Source of the DNA: Sphagnum compactum | Taxonomy: Eukaryota; Bryophyta; Sphagnopsida; Sphagnales | Reading direction: 5' to 3' | Length of the DNA stretch: 64,000 bases | Assembly (NCBI GenBank): GCA_965153455.1 | Contig: OZ234495.1 | Coordinates: forward strand, 7,188,875-7,252,874 | In this document: positions 47,518-59,500 of the stretch, one piece after another | Position numbering within the stretch: the first letter of the stretch is position 1 | Layout: every line of letters begins with the position of its first letter | The notes under the pieces: generated by a model | The model's input: only the letters and a program-made list of their open reading frames with translations | Databases searched by the model: none | Told to the model about the DNA's origin: nothing | Translations under genes and position numbers: made by a program

Positions 47518-49085
47518 TATTATCATTATTTTGTCAGGCTTGGGCTTTTCAAGCTCCATTTACTAGAGTTGTATCACTATAGTCCAGAATATCACTATTG
47601 AGAAAAAAAACATATTTATGTGCATTATTCAAACCAAATGGATGACATCCATCTTGCTCATGTAAATTTATTGTAGTAAAAGTATCAAACCCAAAAAAAA
47701 AAAAAAAAAAAAAACCTTTACATACACTCTCTCTCCCTCCAACAAAATATTCAATGGGTAGTTGTGGATTCCTTCATTCATCAATGTCTGTCTGCCCAAC
47801 AGAATGGGTTGGTGAGCCAAAAACAAGTGAAGAAGAAAAACAAGAAGAACAACAATTGATTAGGTCATCCACTAATTTGGATGCCAAATAATTTGGATAT
47901 GGTTTTCAATGCTCTTTAGGCTTCTCACAAAAAGCATAATGGCATTGTAGATGAGTGATTTTATTTTTTCCAACAAATTTTGTCCACTTTTTTATTTGGG
48001 AAATTTTGGGAGGAATGTGTTTTTTTCTAGTGTAAATTCACCTTTTTTTTTCTGTTAATCTCTTGCAATTTTTTGCCAATTGCATGGTAACCTTATAAGA
48101 CAATTGAATTTGAAATGAAATTCCTTTGATGGTGTGTCCATGCCGGGGGGGGGGGGGGGGGGGTCAAGGTGTATAGAAATTGGGTTACAAGTGTATGTTG
48201 ATGCTCAAGCTTGCCAATTAAATTGGCAATTGAGGTAGGTATGATAATTGTCTGAAAGTCGATCCATAAATATGAAAGATAGTTTGACAAGAATTGCATT
48301 TTTTGGAAATCAATTTTGACCTACCAACAATGCTATCTTTGACGTGTTGATGGCTTCATAAATATTGTTGATAAAACCATCTAATGATTTTATGTCAACA
48401 CACATGTCATCTAGAACACAAAATTATGTCCTTTTTATGACACAACCTTCATCAACTTGTTCTAAGAAATACATAAAAATGCATTGTTCAATTGGGCAAC
48501 GTCTCCTTGCAATTGTTGGACATGTATGTCTTGTTGTTGAAGTAGCACAAGTGACATCAATAAGTCACTAGAGATATAATTTTTTCAAACATAATTTTGA
48601 AAAATGGCACTTGTATGTTTAGTTATTGGCAACACTTGTTGAGTATAATTGCACCCTCCTATGTTGAACTTGTTTTGAAATATTTGATCTTGGAATATGG
48701 GATGAATTTCTCAAATGAATGCAAATTTGATAAATCAATCCACCATTCCAACAATGTGACAATGTGCCCTTCAAACAATTATCCCATCAATTTGCATACA
48801 TTTGATTGCATGGGAGTGCTACATGTGCAAGCATCATCTATGGTGAAGGAAATTTTGATTCATCAATGGGTAATACAACCTTGTTAACCAGCAAGGTTTC
48901 AACCCTTGATATGCCATTGGAAGATTGATTTCATTCTTTGAATATATGTTATTGAAGGATGAAAATGTTTTATTTGTGCCTCCAAGTATGTCCACAAAAC
49001 ATGAGTTGGCCCTTAGTTAATATGATCTTCAAAGGAGAAGGATAGGTTGTGAACAAGAGTTTTTTTTTTTTCCCTTTCTTTTTTC

Positions 49086-49152
49086 CAATTTTGAAATGTG
49101 ATCAAATTGGCAATCACCCACAATAATATTTAGCCAATTTTAACTATATATC
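49086..49152 (-). mobile_element. MITE arm, GCCAAATTTGGC family
   Basis: On the minus strand it reads ATATATAGTTAAAATTGGCT, then AAATATTATTGTGGGTGATT, GCCAATTTGATCACATTTCA and AAATTGG. This is the fullest single-arm match to the family. Confidence 0.6.
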
Positions 49153-52100
49153 AAATATGAAAAATGTGATGTGAACTTTGTGGCATATATTACATTACTT
49201 TGACAATTTGACAATAGATAATGACACATATTACACAAAGTTTTCAAAATAGTTGTTACATTCAATATTAATGATCCTTGATGCATTCTTGTGTCTTTCA
49301 AAGCGGCATGGGTACCATTGAAAATGTGTATGTTACATGAGCCATAGGCAAATTTTTTGACCTTTTCTTGAGTGAACCACATAAAATTGAATGGTCAAAA
49401 TATTGGTTTGAGAAGTTCAATGTTGAGTCCATGGCTTTCTTATTTATATATGTGAAAATGGTGGTAATGCATTACCATACATATAAAGGTGACATGGATA
49501 TATTCCACGATCATTACATATTACGTGACCTTGCAATTAATTGAAGGATGTTTTGATGTGCTAGGTAAAATTACAAATTATTGGTTTGGAAGGTTCACTT
49601 CAATGCAAATTATGTTAGGATATTTGTAAGGTAACAAAAAATGAAAGGATTTGTCTCACATCTTTGGACATGGATGTAAACTAAGCATTTATGTAAGATG
49701 AAATTTCATTCACGTTTTGAAGACAATTTGTGGGAGTTCCGAAGGTCATGTTAATATTCACTTGAAATTGCACATTGATTTTATCATGATGTTTGTATAT
49801 GCATTTGTATATGTATTTTATGTTTTCCACTACATGCATAATCATAAACTACAAATAGATTATGGGGACAATCCAATGGACAATTGTAACTTGATATAAG
49901 GAGCCATTCATGCCAAGGACTTGAGTGCTTATATGCAAAAATTCCTAGAATCATGATTAACAAAATCCTTTCATCAACTCAAGAAATTTTTACCACAATG
50001 AAAATCAAACAATGGTTATAGGCATGAAGAATTACATGTTCACAAGATATTGATTCCATAAGGTTTTACATCCATTTTGGATTACTTATGCACATAAAAA
50101 ATGTATATTTAACTTTCCAAATTCACAAACATATGATAATTGTGTTTTGATACTATTGTTGCATCTAACTTGGACCTCTCATAAAAGATGGAAGTAAAAT
50201 TGTTAGTTGTCCTAAATCAAGCATCCATGTTTCCTAGTTGATGGCATTTGTAATTTTGTGATAAAATTGTGAAAAAGTTCTTTTTGATGTGTCATTGTGC
50301 ACAATTCAATTAACATGCTTCAACTAGAACATACAAATCAAATGTATTATTTAAGAATGCATTGATTAGTGGAAGCTTGACTTGTGTTTTTTCATGGATT
50401 ATATCAATAGTGCTTAATGCCAAGGATGTTCATTGATGATGATATTCAAATCAAGTGCATTGATCACAATTACAAATGAATTATCGCACTAAATGATTTT
50501 TAGGATCTAACAATTCATATGAATATTGAGACAATATTGCAACATAATCTTTGATTAACATTCTTGTGATTTTTGAATCTCAAATTGTGTCCTATCAAAG
50601 GTGCATAAGTTTTAACAATAAAAGACTTATCATGTGAACATTGATATATACATTCCTTAATCCATTTTTTTGAAATGACCCATATGTAAGAAGCCATGCA
50701 TATTTTAACAATTGATGATGCAAGTTCAATGAATTATTATAAAAATGAATATCTTTTACAAAATTGTTTGATTAAACAATTTTCAACCTCTAAAAAGGCT
50801 TGCTAATGATTTAAACGTGGGTTGGTAATAGGTGACAAAACATTGTTCCCTTTGGTTCAACTTGTGTTCAAAATATGATTTAATTTAAATTCATTGACTT
50901 TTTCTTGTGCCACGTCATTGTGTGACAATGGTTACAAAACAATCTATGGTTACAACAAGATTTCAAGATTTATACATTTAACCTCGTGTCATCATAGTGC
51001 TTGTCGTTAGTTAAGTTTGGTAATGCATAAAACTTTGTAAGATGAATTCATTCTTCTACAATCTTTAATAACTAGTTCTATTGAAGAAATGGAAAAATTG
51101 AAAATTAACTCACATTAATGAAGAAGTGTCTTATCTTTAATCATTAAACTAAAAAAATTCAATATAAATTTTTCATGAGATTTGTTGGTATTTCACATTT
51201 ATTTTCATTTTATTTTTTGTGAAACTACTACAATAATCCAATTGTTTATTTTATGTTGCTTATAGCCTATAATTGGTTTGTTATTTGCAATATAGTAGGT
51301 GTTATTGCATTCTTAACAAGTGTCCTAATTTGTTTATTTGTTTAAGTTGTATGTTTTATGCATTATATGTGTTTCTACATCCTTAATACATATCTTGGTT
51401 TGTTTTTTTACAATCTCTTACACATCATGTAACTTTCATCATATTTTTCATGGATAAAAAATTTGTTTGAATTTGATCTAATGCTTGTAATGAACAACTT
51501 GTTGAATAAGTGTATTTCATAATGAACGAATTATTATTGTTTAACAAAAGGACTTTAATTTAATTAATAATCAATCCATGCATGCACTTGTGGAAAATTG
51601 ATTGGAAAATGATTAAGGAATTAATATTTTGCATGATGCATGATGAGAGTGTATGTATGATGGATAAATTGTAGTCTCTCACTCAATACACACACACACA
51701 TATATATCTTCTTGCAATTAAGGTGCCCTACCATAATGTCATTTGGTGTCAATTGGACACTGTGTTTTCATTCATTCTTGTGGGTTTGGAAGGACTTGAT
51801 TGATGATTAGTTTTGACATCAATTGGAAATAGGAATTTTTTGGTTTCACAATTGATTTATTCTTATTATCTTGGATTGGGGATTTATGTTGTGTTGTTGG
51901 TTTTAACAACTTTACCCAATGAAGTTTATTTGGTGGATTAAAATTCATCAAATAATTTTGTTGGGGAGTTGTAGTATGTTAGGTTTTCAAATGTGGTGAA
52001 GTTGTGTTGTTGCTTTGTTTCTTTTTCACTTTAAAATAATCATTTGTAAAATTTTATATGCATTATTAGCATCCAAAAGAATGTTATTACGGATATGCAA

Positions 52101-53743
52101 TATGTCATAACAATACGATACTACAATTTGTTTATACTTCACATCATTATGACAATGGGACTTAAGTATTCTTCAATGGACTTGTTAGGAACCATCTCAA
52201 GGAATGGTAAAACTAGTAAAATTTGTCAAATAATGTTCTTTTGATTTTGATTGTAATGTTGGGTCTTTGAAATTTTGACTCTAGTTTCGCCTTGCGTTCT
52301 TTATAATCTATTCAATGACTAGTGATGAAAAAAAACAAGGGAAGTGGAGAATAATATTATCCCTCCAAAGTATGTGTTAAAAGAAACGTTTGTTATATCG
52401 GGGATCTATCTTTGATACATTTTGTGGCATACCCTCAAGCCTACTTGTTCTCTTACGCCTTTTGAGTTTACCAAGTTATGGCAATTTGATAGGCAAAATG
52501 TGACTCACAATTGTGTATTCCAAATCAAAGTTCTCACATTGATGGATTGCATGGTAGGTTCTTGATCAACTCAATGTATTTATGATTATCCATGAGGAGC
52601 TTTTGTTCCAACAGGAACGTCATGCATGCATCTAGATATTGATATGTATGTGAAGGCCAATTAAACTGTCGAGTTTGAAGTGCAAGATATTTCTAGAAGC
52701 CAAATTTGTTGCCCAAGGCCATGCAACAATATTACTCTGCATGGATGAAGGAATTGTGAAAGTGAATATTTTAATTCACAACTCTCAATGCCCTATCTGT
52801 ATTGTGCGTTAGATTTGTGTGCATGCTTAATTCATGTTAGCATTTGAACTGTATATAAGGTTTAGGGTTTAGGTTTTTTGATTGAAATTGAGGTATAATT
52901 TATTTCACTCATTACTCAATAGGTTGATTTGTACTTGGGATATACCCAAGACCGCGATTTTGTTCATTCAATAAGCTTGATTTGCCAGATTCAAGATGGC
53001 TTCACAGGGCACTCGGTTTCTAATCTTGTGTTCTGAAACATCACAATTTGGGTTTAGTGTAAATTTTCCAGGATTGAGAATTGCCGATGTTCTTGCAGCA
53101 TTCAACAGCTTGTTTGGCTCTGTAATGTAGTGGTCAGGAATCACCTTTTCCTGCAATGGTTTTAGTGCCTTCAATCACTGTGGAGTGGAAACATTTGTTA
53201 GTTTCTGGAAACATCCACAATGGTAATTCACCATATATCATATTAGCGGAACTAGGGTTAATACAGGTCCAGATCGAGCAATTAAAGACTGGTATCAAGG
53301 ACCCTACTAGACTGGTATTGGGCAATACCAGCCTTGTGATAGGTGAGAGATTCCTGGAACTTCCAAAATCGCATAGACAACAGTAATGGAAGGAGAGGCA
53401 TGCTAGTTTCAAACACTCACAGCATTCAACGGACATCTGCAGGACATCTTGAAGTAATATGGCATTGCAAACAAAAGCAAACAATAAATTGATCTTCCAG
53501 TGTTCCACTTTCTAGTGTTTGAGCTCACAAAATCCACCAGTTGTGGTGATTTCCATGTTGGTCATGGATGATTCTTTGATAATCTTGCCATTTGGCTTTT
53601 ATAATCTAGTCTAGCAATGGCCTCTTTGAATTGATGCAAGCAGTTGACCCTCGGGTATTCAAAGCTTCACCACAAATGGGTACTCAGTAAGATGGCATAG
53701 CCCTGTCAAATCCCAGCCTTTCAGTACATGGTGGACAAGAATG

Positions 53744-56260
53744 TCATGGTGGCGGATTCTGTTCATTCAAAGGGTTACTAGCTTGCAAAGCTGCAATTGT
53801 ATAGGTTGAGATCTCTCTGGCAATGATGTCCCGCATCATACCCACCAACTGAGAGCCTTGTTCACTGGTCGTATCCGTTCCAAGTCCTGTACAGAAGTTT
53901 TCAAAGCTGGTTGGTGGCTGCCGGCCAGTTTGAAGCATGGGAACCATCATCTGGGCCACCACTGCATGTATGGCAGATGACAGCAGTTCAGAGGTGGTGG
54001 TGCCCCGATTCTCTGATGCCCGCAGCAATCCAGTCAGGTTCACTGGAGTGCCTCTGCTGGAAATTGGGTCCTCCACAAAATCCACATAATCAGGACCCAT
54101 TAGCAGGCTTTTCGGGGAGACGGAGTTGTCACTGTGGGGCGTGCCATATGCTTGAGGGAAACAGCAACCACGTCCACAATGACTGGGGACCTCTGGCGTT
54201 TTCCATGTCCAAAGTGGGTGCATGAAAGAGGACACTGTTTTGGAACCCAATAAAGAGTCGTCATCCTTGCTGTTCCGGCTACCTGCAGGCTCAGAGAAAC
54301 ATCCTGTGCCTGCTGCTGCATAGCCAATTGCACATGTCTCTGGTCTTGAGGGACCACCACAGTTGCCTGCAACCTTCCGGGCAGCATATGTACTGAAAGC
54401 ACTTGGCCATGGCACAGGCCTAATGACCTTGCTGTCTGACGCTTTCACAGCAGCTACAGGTTGCACAGTTTCGTTTTCAGCATCCCTCACATCTAGCTCT
54501 CTGCCATCCCTGGAACTGTCCACCAACATTTCTGCATCCTTATTTGCTTCTGCGACTGAGAGTTGCTCAAGTGATGGCCACGAATGCTGCCTCTCCTCCA
54601 AAGAAACTCCCAGTTCATCTCCATCATTCTCCCTACTGGAATCATCACCTATATCGATTTCTTCGTGCCCTGGTTGGGTGGGTTCTGTATCACTTCCCTC
54701 TTCCTTTCCCTTATCTGAACCATCAGATGACCCTTCCTTAATACGGCCTTGATCATCTCCTAGATACTTCCGGCGGAGGGTGGAGTTCCAATGGTTCTTG
54801 ATGGCATTGTCAGTTCGTCCAGGTAACATCCTTGCTATGGAGGCCCACTTATTCCCATGAATGGCATGTGCTGCCACAATTGCCCGGTCTTCATCCACTG
54901 TCATTGAGAAAAGAGATCAACTCATTCCATAGCCGAAAGATGAGGAACACTCATAAAAATCGTTCATGCATAGCTTGAAGCTGTAGCCTTCAACACCAGT
55001 TTACATGGAGTAAAAGGAGAACTAAGTCACAGAATTGGAGACCATCAAAACCAGAAGTGGGGCAAATACTTGTCCATTAAGAAATACGCTCTAAAAAAAG
55101 GATCAAGCAAGCATGGACATGCAATGCGATATACCCTACGAGTGGTGATACCCTAGCAAGGTTAGGGTTTGAAACCTCCCACAATGCAAAAGAGGCATAC
55201 AGAATTGCAGGGATTGTATGAAATCAGCTGTTGGGGAGAAAAATGGTAAACAAAATTCCAAGCTCCATACTTGGAGTCTAATGGGTAACTCAAGAAGGAT
55301 GACAAATGGTTGACTTTCTTGTATCCACCGATTCTGATGACTATAAAAAATTAGCAGCTAAGAAGGTGCAAGAGTTGCCGCCAATTTTCTTCTTTTTCTA
55401 GGGAAGATTAGATCAGAAAGTGCATATAACATGCTTCATAATAACGTACATGACCGAGCTGCACCAGCACCAGCAGCAATCTCCAAAAAGCTCTATGCTC
55501 ACAAATAGAACCAAAGAAGAAGAAGACTCTTGATCAGTAGCAACAAAAAAGCAATTTAATGCAAACATAACCGCACGCTTGAAACACCTAATTCAGCTGC
55601 TTTGCAAACCCAAAAATTACAGTTGAGAAGAAGAAGAAAAAGAAAAAGAAAAAATAGACAATGGGTAATCTCTTCAGTCAAACCTCTGAAGTCTTGTTCT
55701 TCTTCTAATTTTCCTAGTGCAGCAGCAGCACATTGATCATGATGATTTACAAGCTTGAACTTATGAAGTCTAAACCTAAAAGTGATCTGAGAAAACTCTT
55801 TGTCCTGAAGCACCCTAACTAGTAGCCAAACAAAAAACTGGGATGGAGAGAGATGTTCACTGATTGATTGATCCTTGAGGAGGGAGGGAGCTAGGGCGGG
55901 TGGGTGGCGAGCAACAAAACAAAACTCACCAGTAAAGGGTTTACGCTTCACACCAGGGTTGAGCTGATTGCACCAGCGCAAGCGACAAGACTTGCCGGAT
56001 CGACCTGGGATCCCACGAGCAATTAGACTCCAGTTCCTTGCCCCAAATTTCTCCACCAGCCGATTCAATACCACATCTTCCTCAGGTGACCAAGGACCTT
56101 TAATGCGATCATCTACTACTACAGTTCCTCCTCCTCCTCCTCCTCCTCCTCCTTGTTGCTGCTGCACTCCTTGACCAGCAGCTGCCTTCATCCTAGTGCT
56201 TCCTCCTTGCAACAACACTACTCCTGCACTACTCTCCCCATGACCCATCTCACCAATCAT
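53744..56260 (-). CDS. R2R3-MYB transcription factor, MYB25/MYB109/MYB1-like
   Basis: Two exons on the minus strand (55,930-56,260; 53,744-54,897) joined over a 1,032-bp GT-AG intron (TTTACTG|GTGAGT...AATGACAG|TGGATG) encode 494 residues. The R2 repeat (about 52-101) has W57, W77 and W96 in [32 protein letters not shown] and RWCNQLNPG. The R3 repeat (about 105-155) has F109 in place of the first Trp, W128 and W147 in [18 protein letters not shown] and [17 protein letters not shown]. The intron falls at the start of R3. The N-terminus has Gln and Gly runs and residues about 165-205 are acidic. C-terminal boxes [10 protein letters not shown] (347-356) and [11 protein letters not shown] (374-384) resemble those of the AtMYB1/25/109 group. 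Such factors bind MYB core sites in the nucleus. The specific target genes are unknown. The start is the upstream ATG (MIGEMGHG); a second in-frame ATG lies four codons on. Confidence 0.93.
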
Positions 56261-56747
56261 TCCTCAAACTCCTGGTGAAAATACCTATCTAATAGTAGGT
56301 TTCCACTCTACCTATCTTCTTCATCTGCATGAATGACTGACTCCAGACCAATAAAAAGAAATTCCTAGATTTTCAATCCCCCGCATCATGACCAGCAAAA
56401 AAACAAAAACCCAAGCTTTCCCTCTTCTTCTTCTTCTTCCCACCAGAGCTCCTTGTTGCAATCCAGCCACCCACAAGCTTCAATTCTTATAAAACAGAGA
56501 AAAAAAAAACCACCCAGAAACACATTCACCTAAATCTCATCATCATCTTCATGAATGAATCCCCTCCCCCCATTCCCTCCCCTCCACTCCACTTCCCCCA
56601 CTCTCCTCCTGTCTTCTCTCTTTTGTAAAACCCTCCATTCCTAACAGAAGTAACAGATGTCCAACTAGAAGGAACAAGGAACTAGGCTAGTTGTTGTTTC
56701 AGATTAGATGCAACAAAAACAAGCCACTACTAAAAACATCATCAAAG

Positions 56748-56781
<34 letters not shown>

Positions 56782-56991
56782 TCCTCAAAACTGCTTCACC
56801 CACCAACCACCACTCTTCCTTTTTTCCTTTTTTTGTCTTTGGCTTCCTAAAAACTTCTCCATATCACCACCAACAACAACAAACTTTTTTCTTTTTCTTT
56901 TTTTTTTGGGGAAACTTCTTCTTCTTCACCACCAACAATAACTTTAGCATTGGGAAATAATGTTTTTTTAATTCTTAGATAACTCAACTTA
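56261..56991. promoter_or_regulatory. Upstream region of the MYB gene with a GA repeat
   Basis: Immediately 5' of the minus-strand MYB gene. It contains a 31-base CT repeat (56,749-56,779), which is GA in the sense of the gene, and many pyrimidine tracts. GA repeats upstream of plant genes are known binding sites for BPC/GAGA-binding proteins. A role here is inference. No other gene recognised. Confidence 0.4.
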
Positions 56992-57211
56992 TGGTGCATT
57001 CACACTTGATCTTAAGTCAGTGTTAAATGAAAAATGTAGGTGGCATCTTAGGTGGCATGCAATGGTAAATAGGTGATAGCTCAATGTTAAGTGAATGTTA
57101 GCTTTAACATACAATCTTCATGGTAAGTAGGTTTAAGTCCTAAATGACTAACATGATGTTAGGGCACTCAACACTAGAGTCCCTAACACCCAAGTGTGAA
57201 TGAATGCACCT
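56992..57211. mobile_element. MITE, Tourist/PIF-Harbinger-like, ~219 bp
   Basis: Left end GGTGCATTCACACTTG (56,993). The right end CAAGTGTGAATGAATGCACC (to 57,210) is its reverse complement apart from a 4-base insertion. Both sides are flanked by TTA (56,989-56,991 and 57,212-57,214), the TWA target site of PIF/Harbinger elements. There is no coding capacity. It lies about 730 bases upstream of the MYB start codon. Confidence 0.75.
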
Positions 57212-58925
57212 TTAGTTGGTGAATTTGAATTTTGGATGGTGTTTTTTTTGTTTTTTTTTTGGGTTGGACCTTGGTTGGGAAAATCTAAGAGAGAGAATTC
57301 TTTAGTTTGCTAACTAGGAATGAATGAGAGATGGAGTGAGTTTGCAGTTTCCAAGCTAAATAGAGATAGCCTAGTTCTACTACTAGCTCTTTTTTTGCAT
57401 CTAAATTGTGCAAGTTTTTAAATGCCATAATTAGAGAGGGGGAAGGAGGGGAGAGAGGGATACAATTGCACAACCTTTGCTTAGAAGTTAGGATTCAACT
57501 CGCTTACAATCCAACATAACCTAATGAAGCACTTATCCAATGAATATGTAAATTTTGGATATATGTAAAGAAATACCTTGTATCGATAGTCAAATATGTT
57601 TTTGGTATTTGGGTAAAAATAATTACGATAAATATGCTTTAAACTCTAAAGTTTGTTAGTTCTATTAATCAAATGGAGTGTCTCTCAAATTTTATTTTTA
57701 TTTTTAAAATTATTTTTTTTACAATTAGTCAATTTGATTGACCTATGACAAGAAAAACCAAAAAACAAAATTGGAATTTCAGAAGCACCCCAAAATATAA
57801 CTTTTTATGTAAAGTTGAATTTTTTTTGGCCTAAATATATAAGTGAGAAGGTGAGGATTTTGGGCAAACCATATGGGATAAAATTGAGGATTGTTAACAT
57901 GTGATAGAAGTGCCTATGCTAGGAGTGGTAGGTGTGTATGTGATAAGAATATATTTCTAATGGAAGACCTCCTCCTATTTTAGAGGGTTATATTTTTCAT
58001 TACTTAAAAAACCTACTAGAGTGTTAAAAAATAAGTTACAAATCACTATTTAAAAAATCCATCATCAATTGTATCAACTCAATGTCAACCATGATGCAAT
58101 TGTCCTTTGATACATTTAAGTGTTCACTTGTAAATATGTTTATCTTAGTTAAAGATGAATCAAACACTTTGATTGTTGCATTTTGACATTGTACTTGACC
58201 TTTGAATTTTTTTTAAATTTCAAAATGTGAACATTTTTTCATTTAAAAATTAAAATAAATAAATATACATACTCATTTTTACTTCAAAAAGGGGTATGTG
58301 ATAATAGGGTCCACAAACCCTACCCATGTACCAAATTTTTCTTTGTAAACCTTAACCCTAACCTGATGCAAAAAATTGAACACTAATACACCCTTCATGG
58401 GTAAGTAAATTGAAAAAAAAAAAACCTTTACCCAATGTTCTATCAAAAAAATATACCCATACAACATTGGTCAAAATGCGCACAATCATCGACTCCAATT
58501 GGGTGGGCTATGTTACTTAACTCTTAAATCCTAAGTTGTTGAGCACATATTGTAATATATGACATGATATATTGAATGAATTTTGAAAGGAAAAATGGTA
58601 GAATACAACATACACTGATGTTCAACAAGGATTTTTATTTTTATTTCAAATTCCTTCTATAGCACAGGTTGCAATCAACAATAGGAAGATATAACCAAAA
58701 ATAATTATTTCAAAACATGTGAAAATTGAAATTTTTTTAAGATCCTTTTTTTTCTAATTGTTTCATCCTAGTTATTCAAATCGAAAAATGTGATGAAACC
58801 TTACCAAACTTTATAAAAATAGAAAGTAAAAAAAATAGAGAAAAAGAAACAAAAGGCTAAGACCAAAATCAAGGCAAGCAAATAGCCCAAATTAAGAGGT
58901 GGGCCACCCAGAGGAAAGGGAACCA
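57212..58925. other. AT-rich intergenic sequence, nothing recognised
   Basis: Only short open frames. No repeats or RNA genes were identified. Confidence 0.5.
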
Positions 58926-59500
58926 TTAAGAACCAAACCTTCCACTAATCACATGAAGCATATCAACTAATGAAAGGGGAGATAAACCCGATAAAACTCT
59001 AAGCTTAGAAGAACCTTCCCCTACAATAATAGCCCATCTCATGATATAGCACTTTCTATAATGCCATCGACATTCTCTATTTATAAAAATAATGCAACAC
59101 CAATAAAGGAAGGCCTCTGAAGCCCTTTGTTGTCCATGCCATGTTAATACATTGATGAAAAAAATTGGCATGTGGGTGAAAGCATCCAAAAACCTCAATG
59201 GCAAGAGGGAGAAACACATTTGTTGGGTAATGGTTGTGATAAAGTCTTTTTTTTGCTTGAGTCACCAATGATGCAACCACCCCATAAGAAATAATTGCAT
59301 CTAATACCAATTTTGTTCAAGTGAGGTCAATAATGACAACATCAGCCAATGTGTGAATGCCATCAACCGACAAAACAATGTTGACTCATCGATGAAAAGC
59401 TTAAAAAAAATTAAGGTGGAAGAACGTGGGTTTCCTCTCATAAAACTTGAAACCTTGCATCTTTCACAATGGATGCAAAAACATCCCAAACGGCATCATG
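58926..59500 (-). pseudogene. Fragment of a retroelement-type protein C-terminus
   Basis: Read on the minus strand with one frame change near 59,300, it gives VNIVLSVDGIHTLADVVIID (about 59,380-59,320), then LDAIISYGVVASLVTQAKK and NVFLPLAIEVFGCFHPHANF, then a region ending RWAIIVGEGSSKLRVLSGLS. This order (a V[DN]IVL...LADVVI block, then PLAIEVFGCLHP) resembles the C-terminal part of reverse-transcriptase proteins I recall from plant and algal genomes. The first block looks like a PD-(D/E)XK-type nuclease core, which would be a restriction-like endonuclease. Stops and shifts make it a relic. The family assignment is from memory and uncertain. Confidence 0.4.

Larger units (their letters stand above)
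45541..53743. other. Mostly AT-rich intergenic sequence between LINE and MYB
   Basis: 45.5-46.3 kb is less AT-rich with an open frame on each strand, neither recognised. It contains MITE arms (46,381-46,431 and 49,086-49,152), an AAT repeat (47,487-47,514), an A tract (47,691-47,714) and a G tract (48,146-48,163). 52.9-53.5 kb on the minus strand, directly 3' of the MYB gene, has two open frames (52,968-53,174 and 53,134-53,508) without a known family. They may be part of the MYB 3' UTR. Nothing else is recognised. Confidence 0.5.

Noticed and set aside
53134-53508. 124-codon minus-strand frame 3' of the MYB gene
   Set aside because: No recognisable domain, and its starting codon context is unconvincing. 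More likely MYB 3' UTR or intergenic.
55556-55929. Read-through of MYB exon 1 to 234 residues
   Set aside because: The sequence after PFTG is intronic. The GTGAGT donor at 55,924-55,929 and the R3 repeat in exon 2 show that the frame is spliced.
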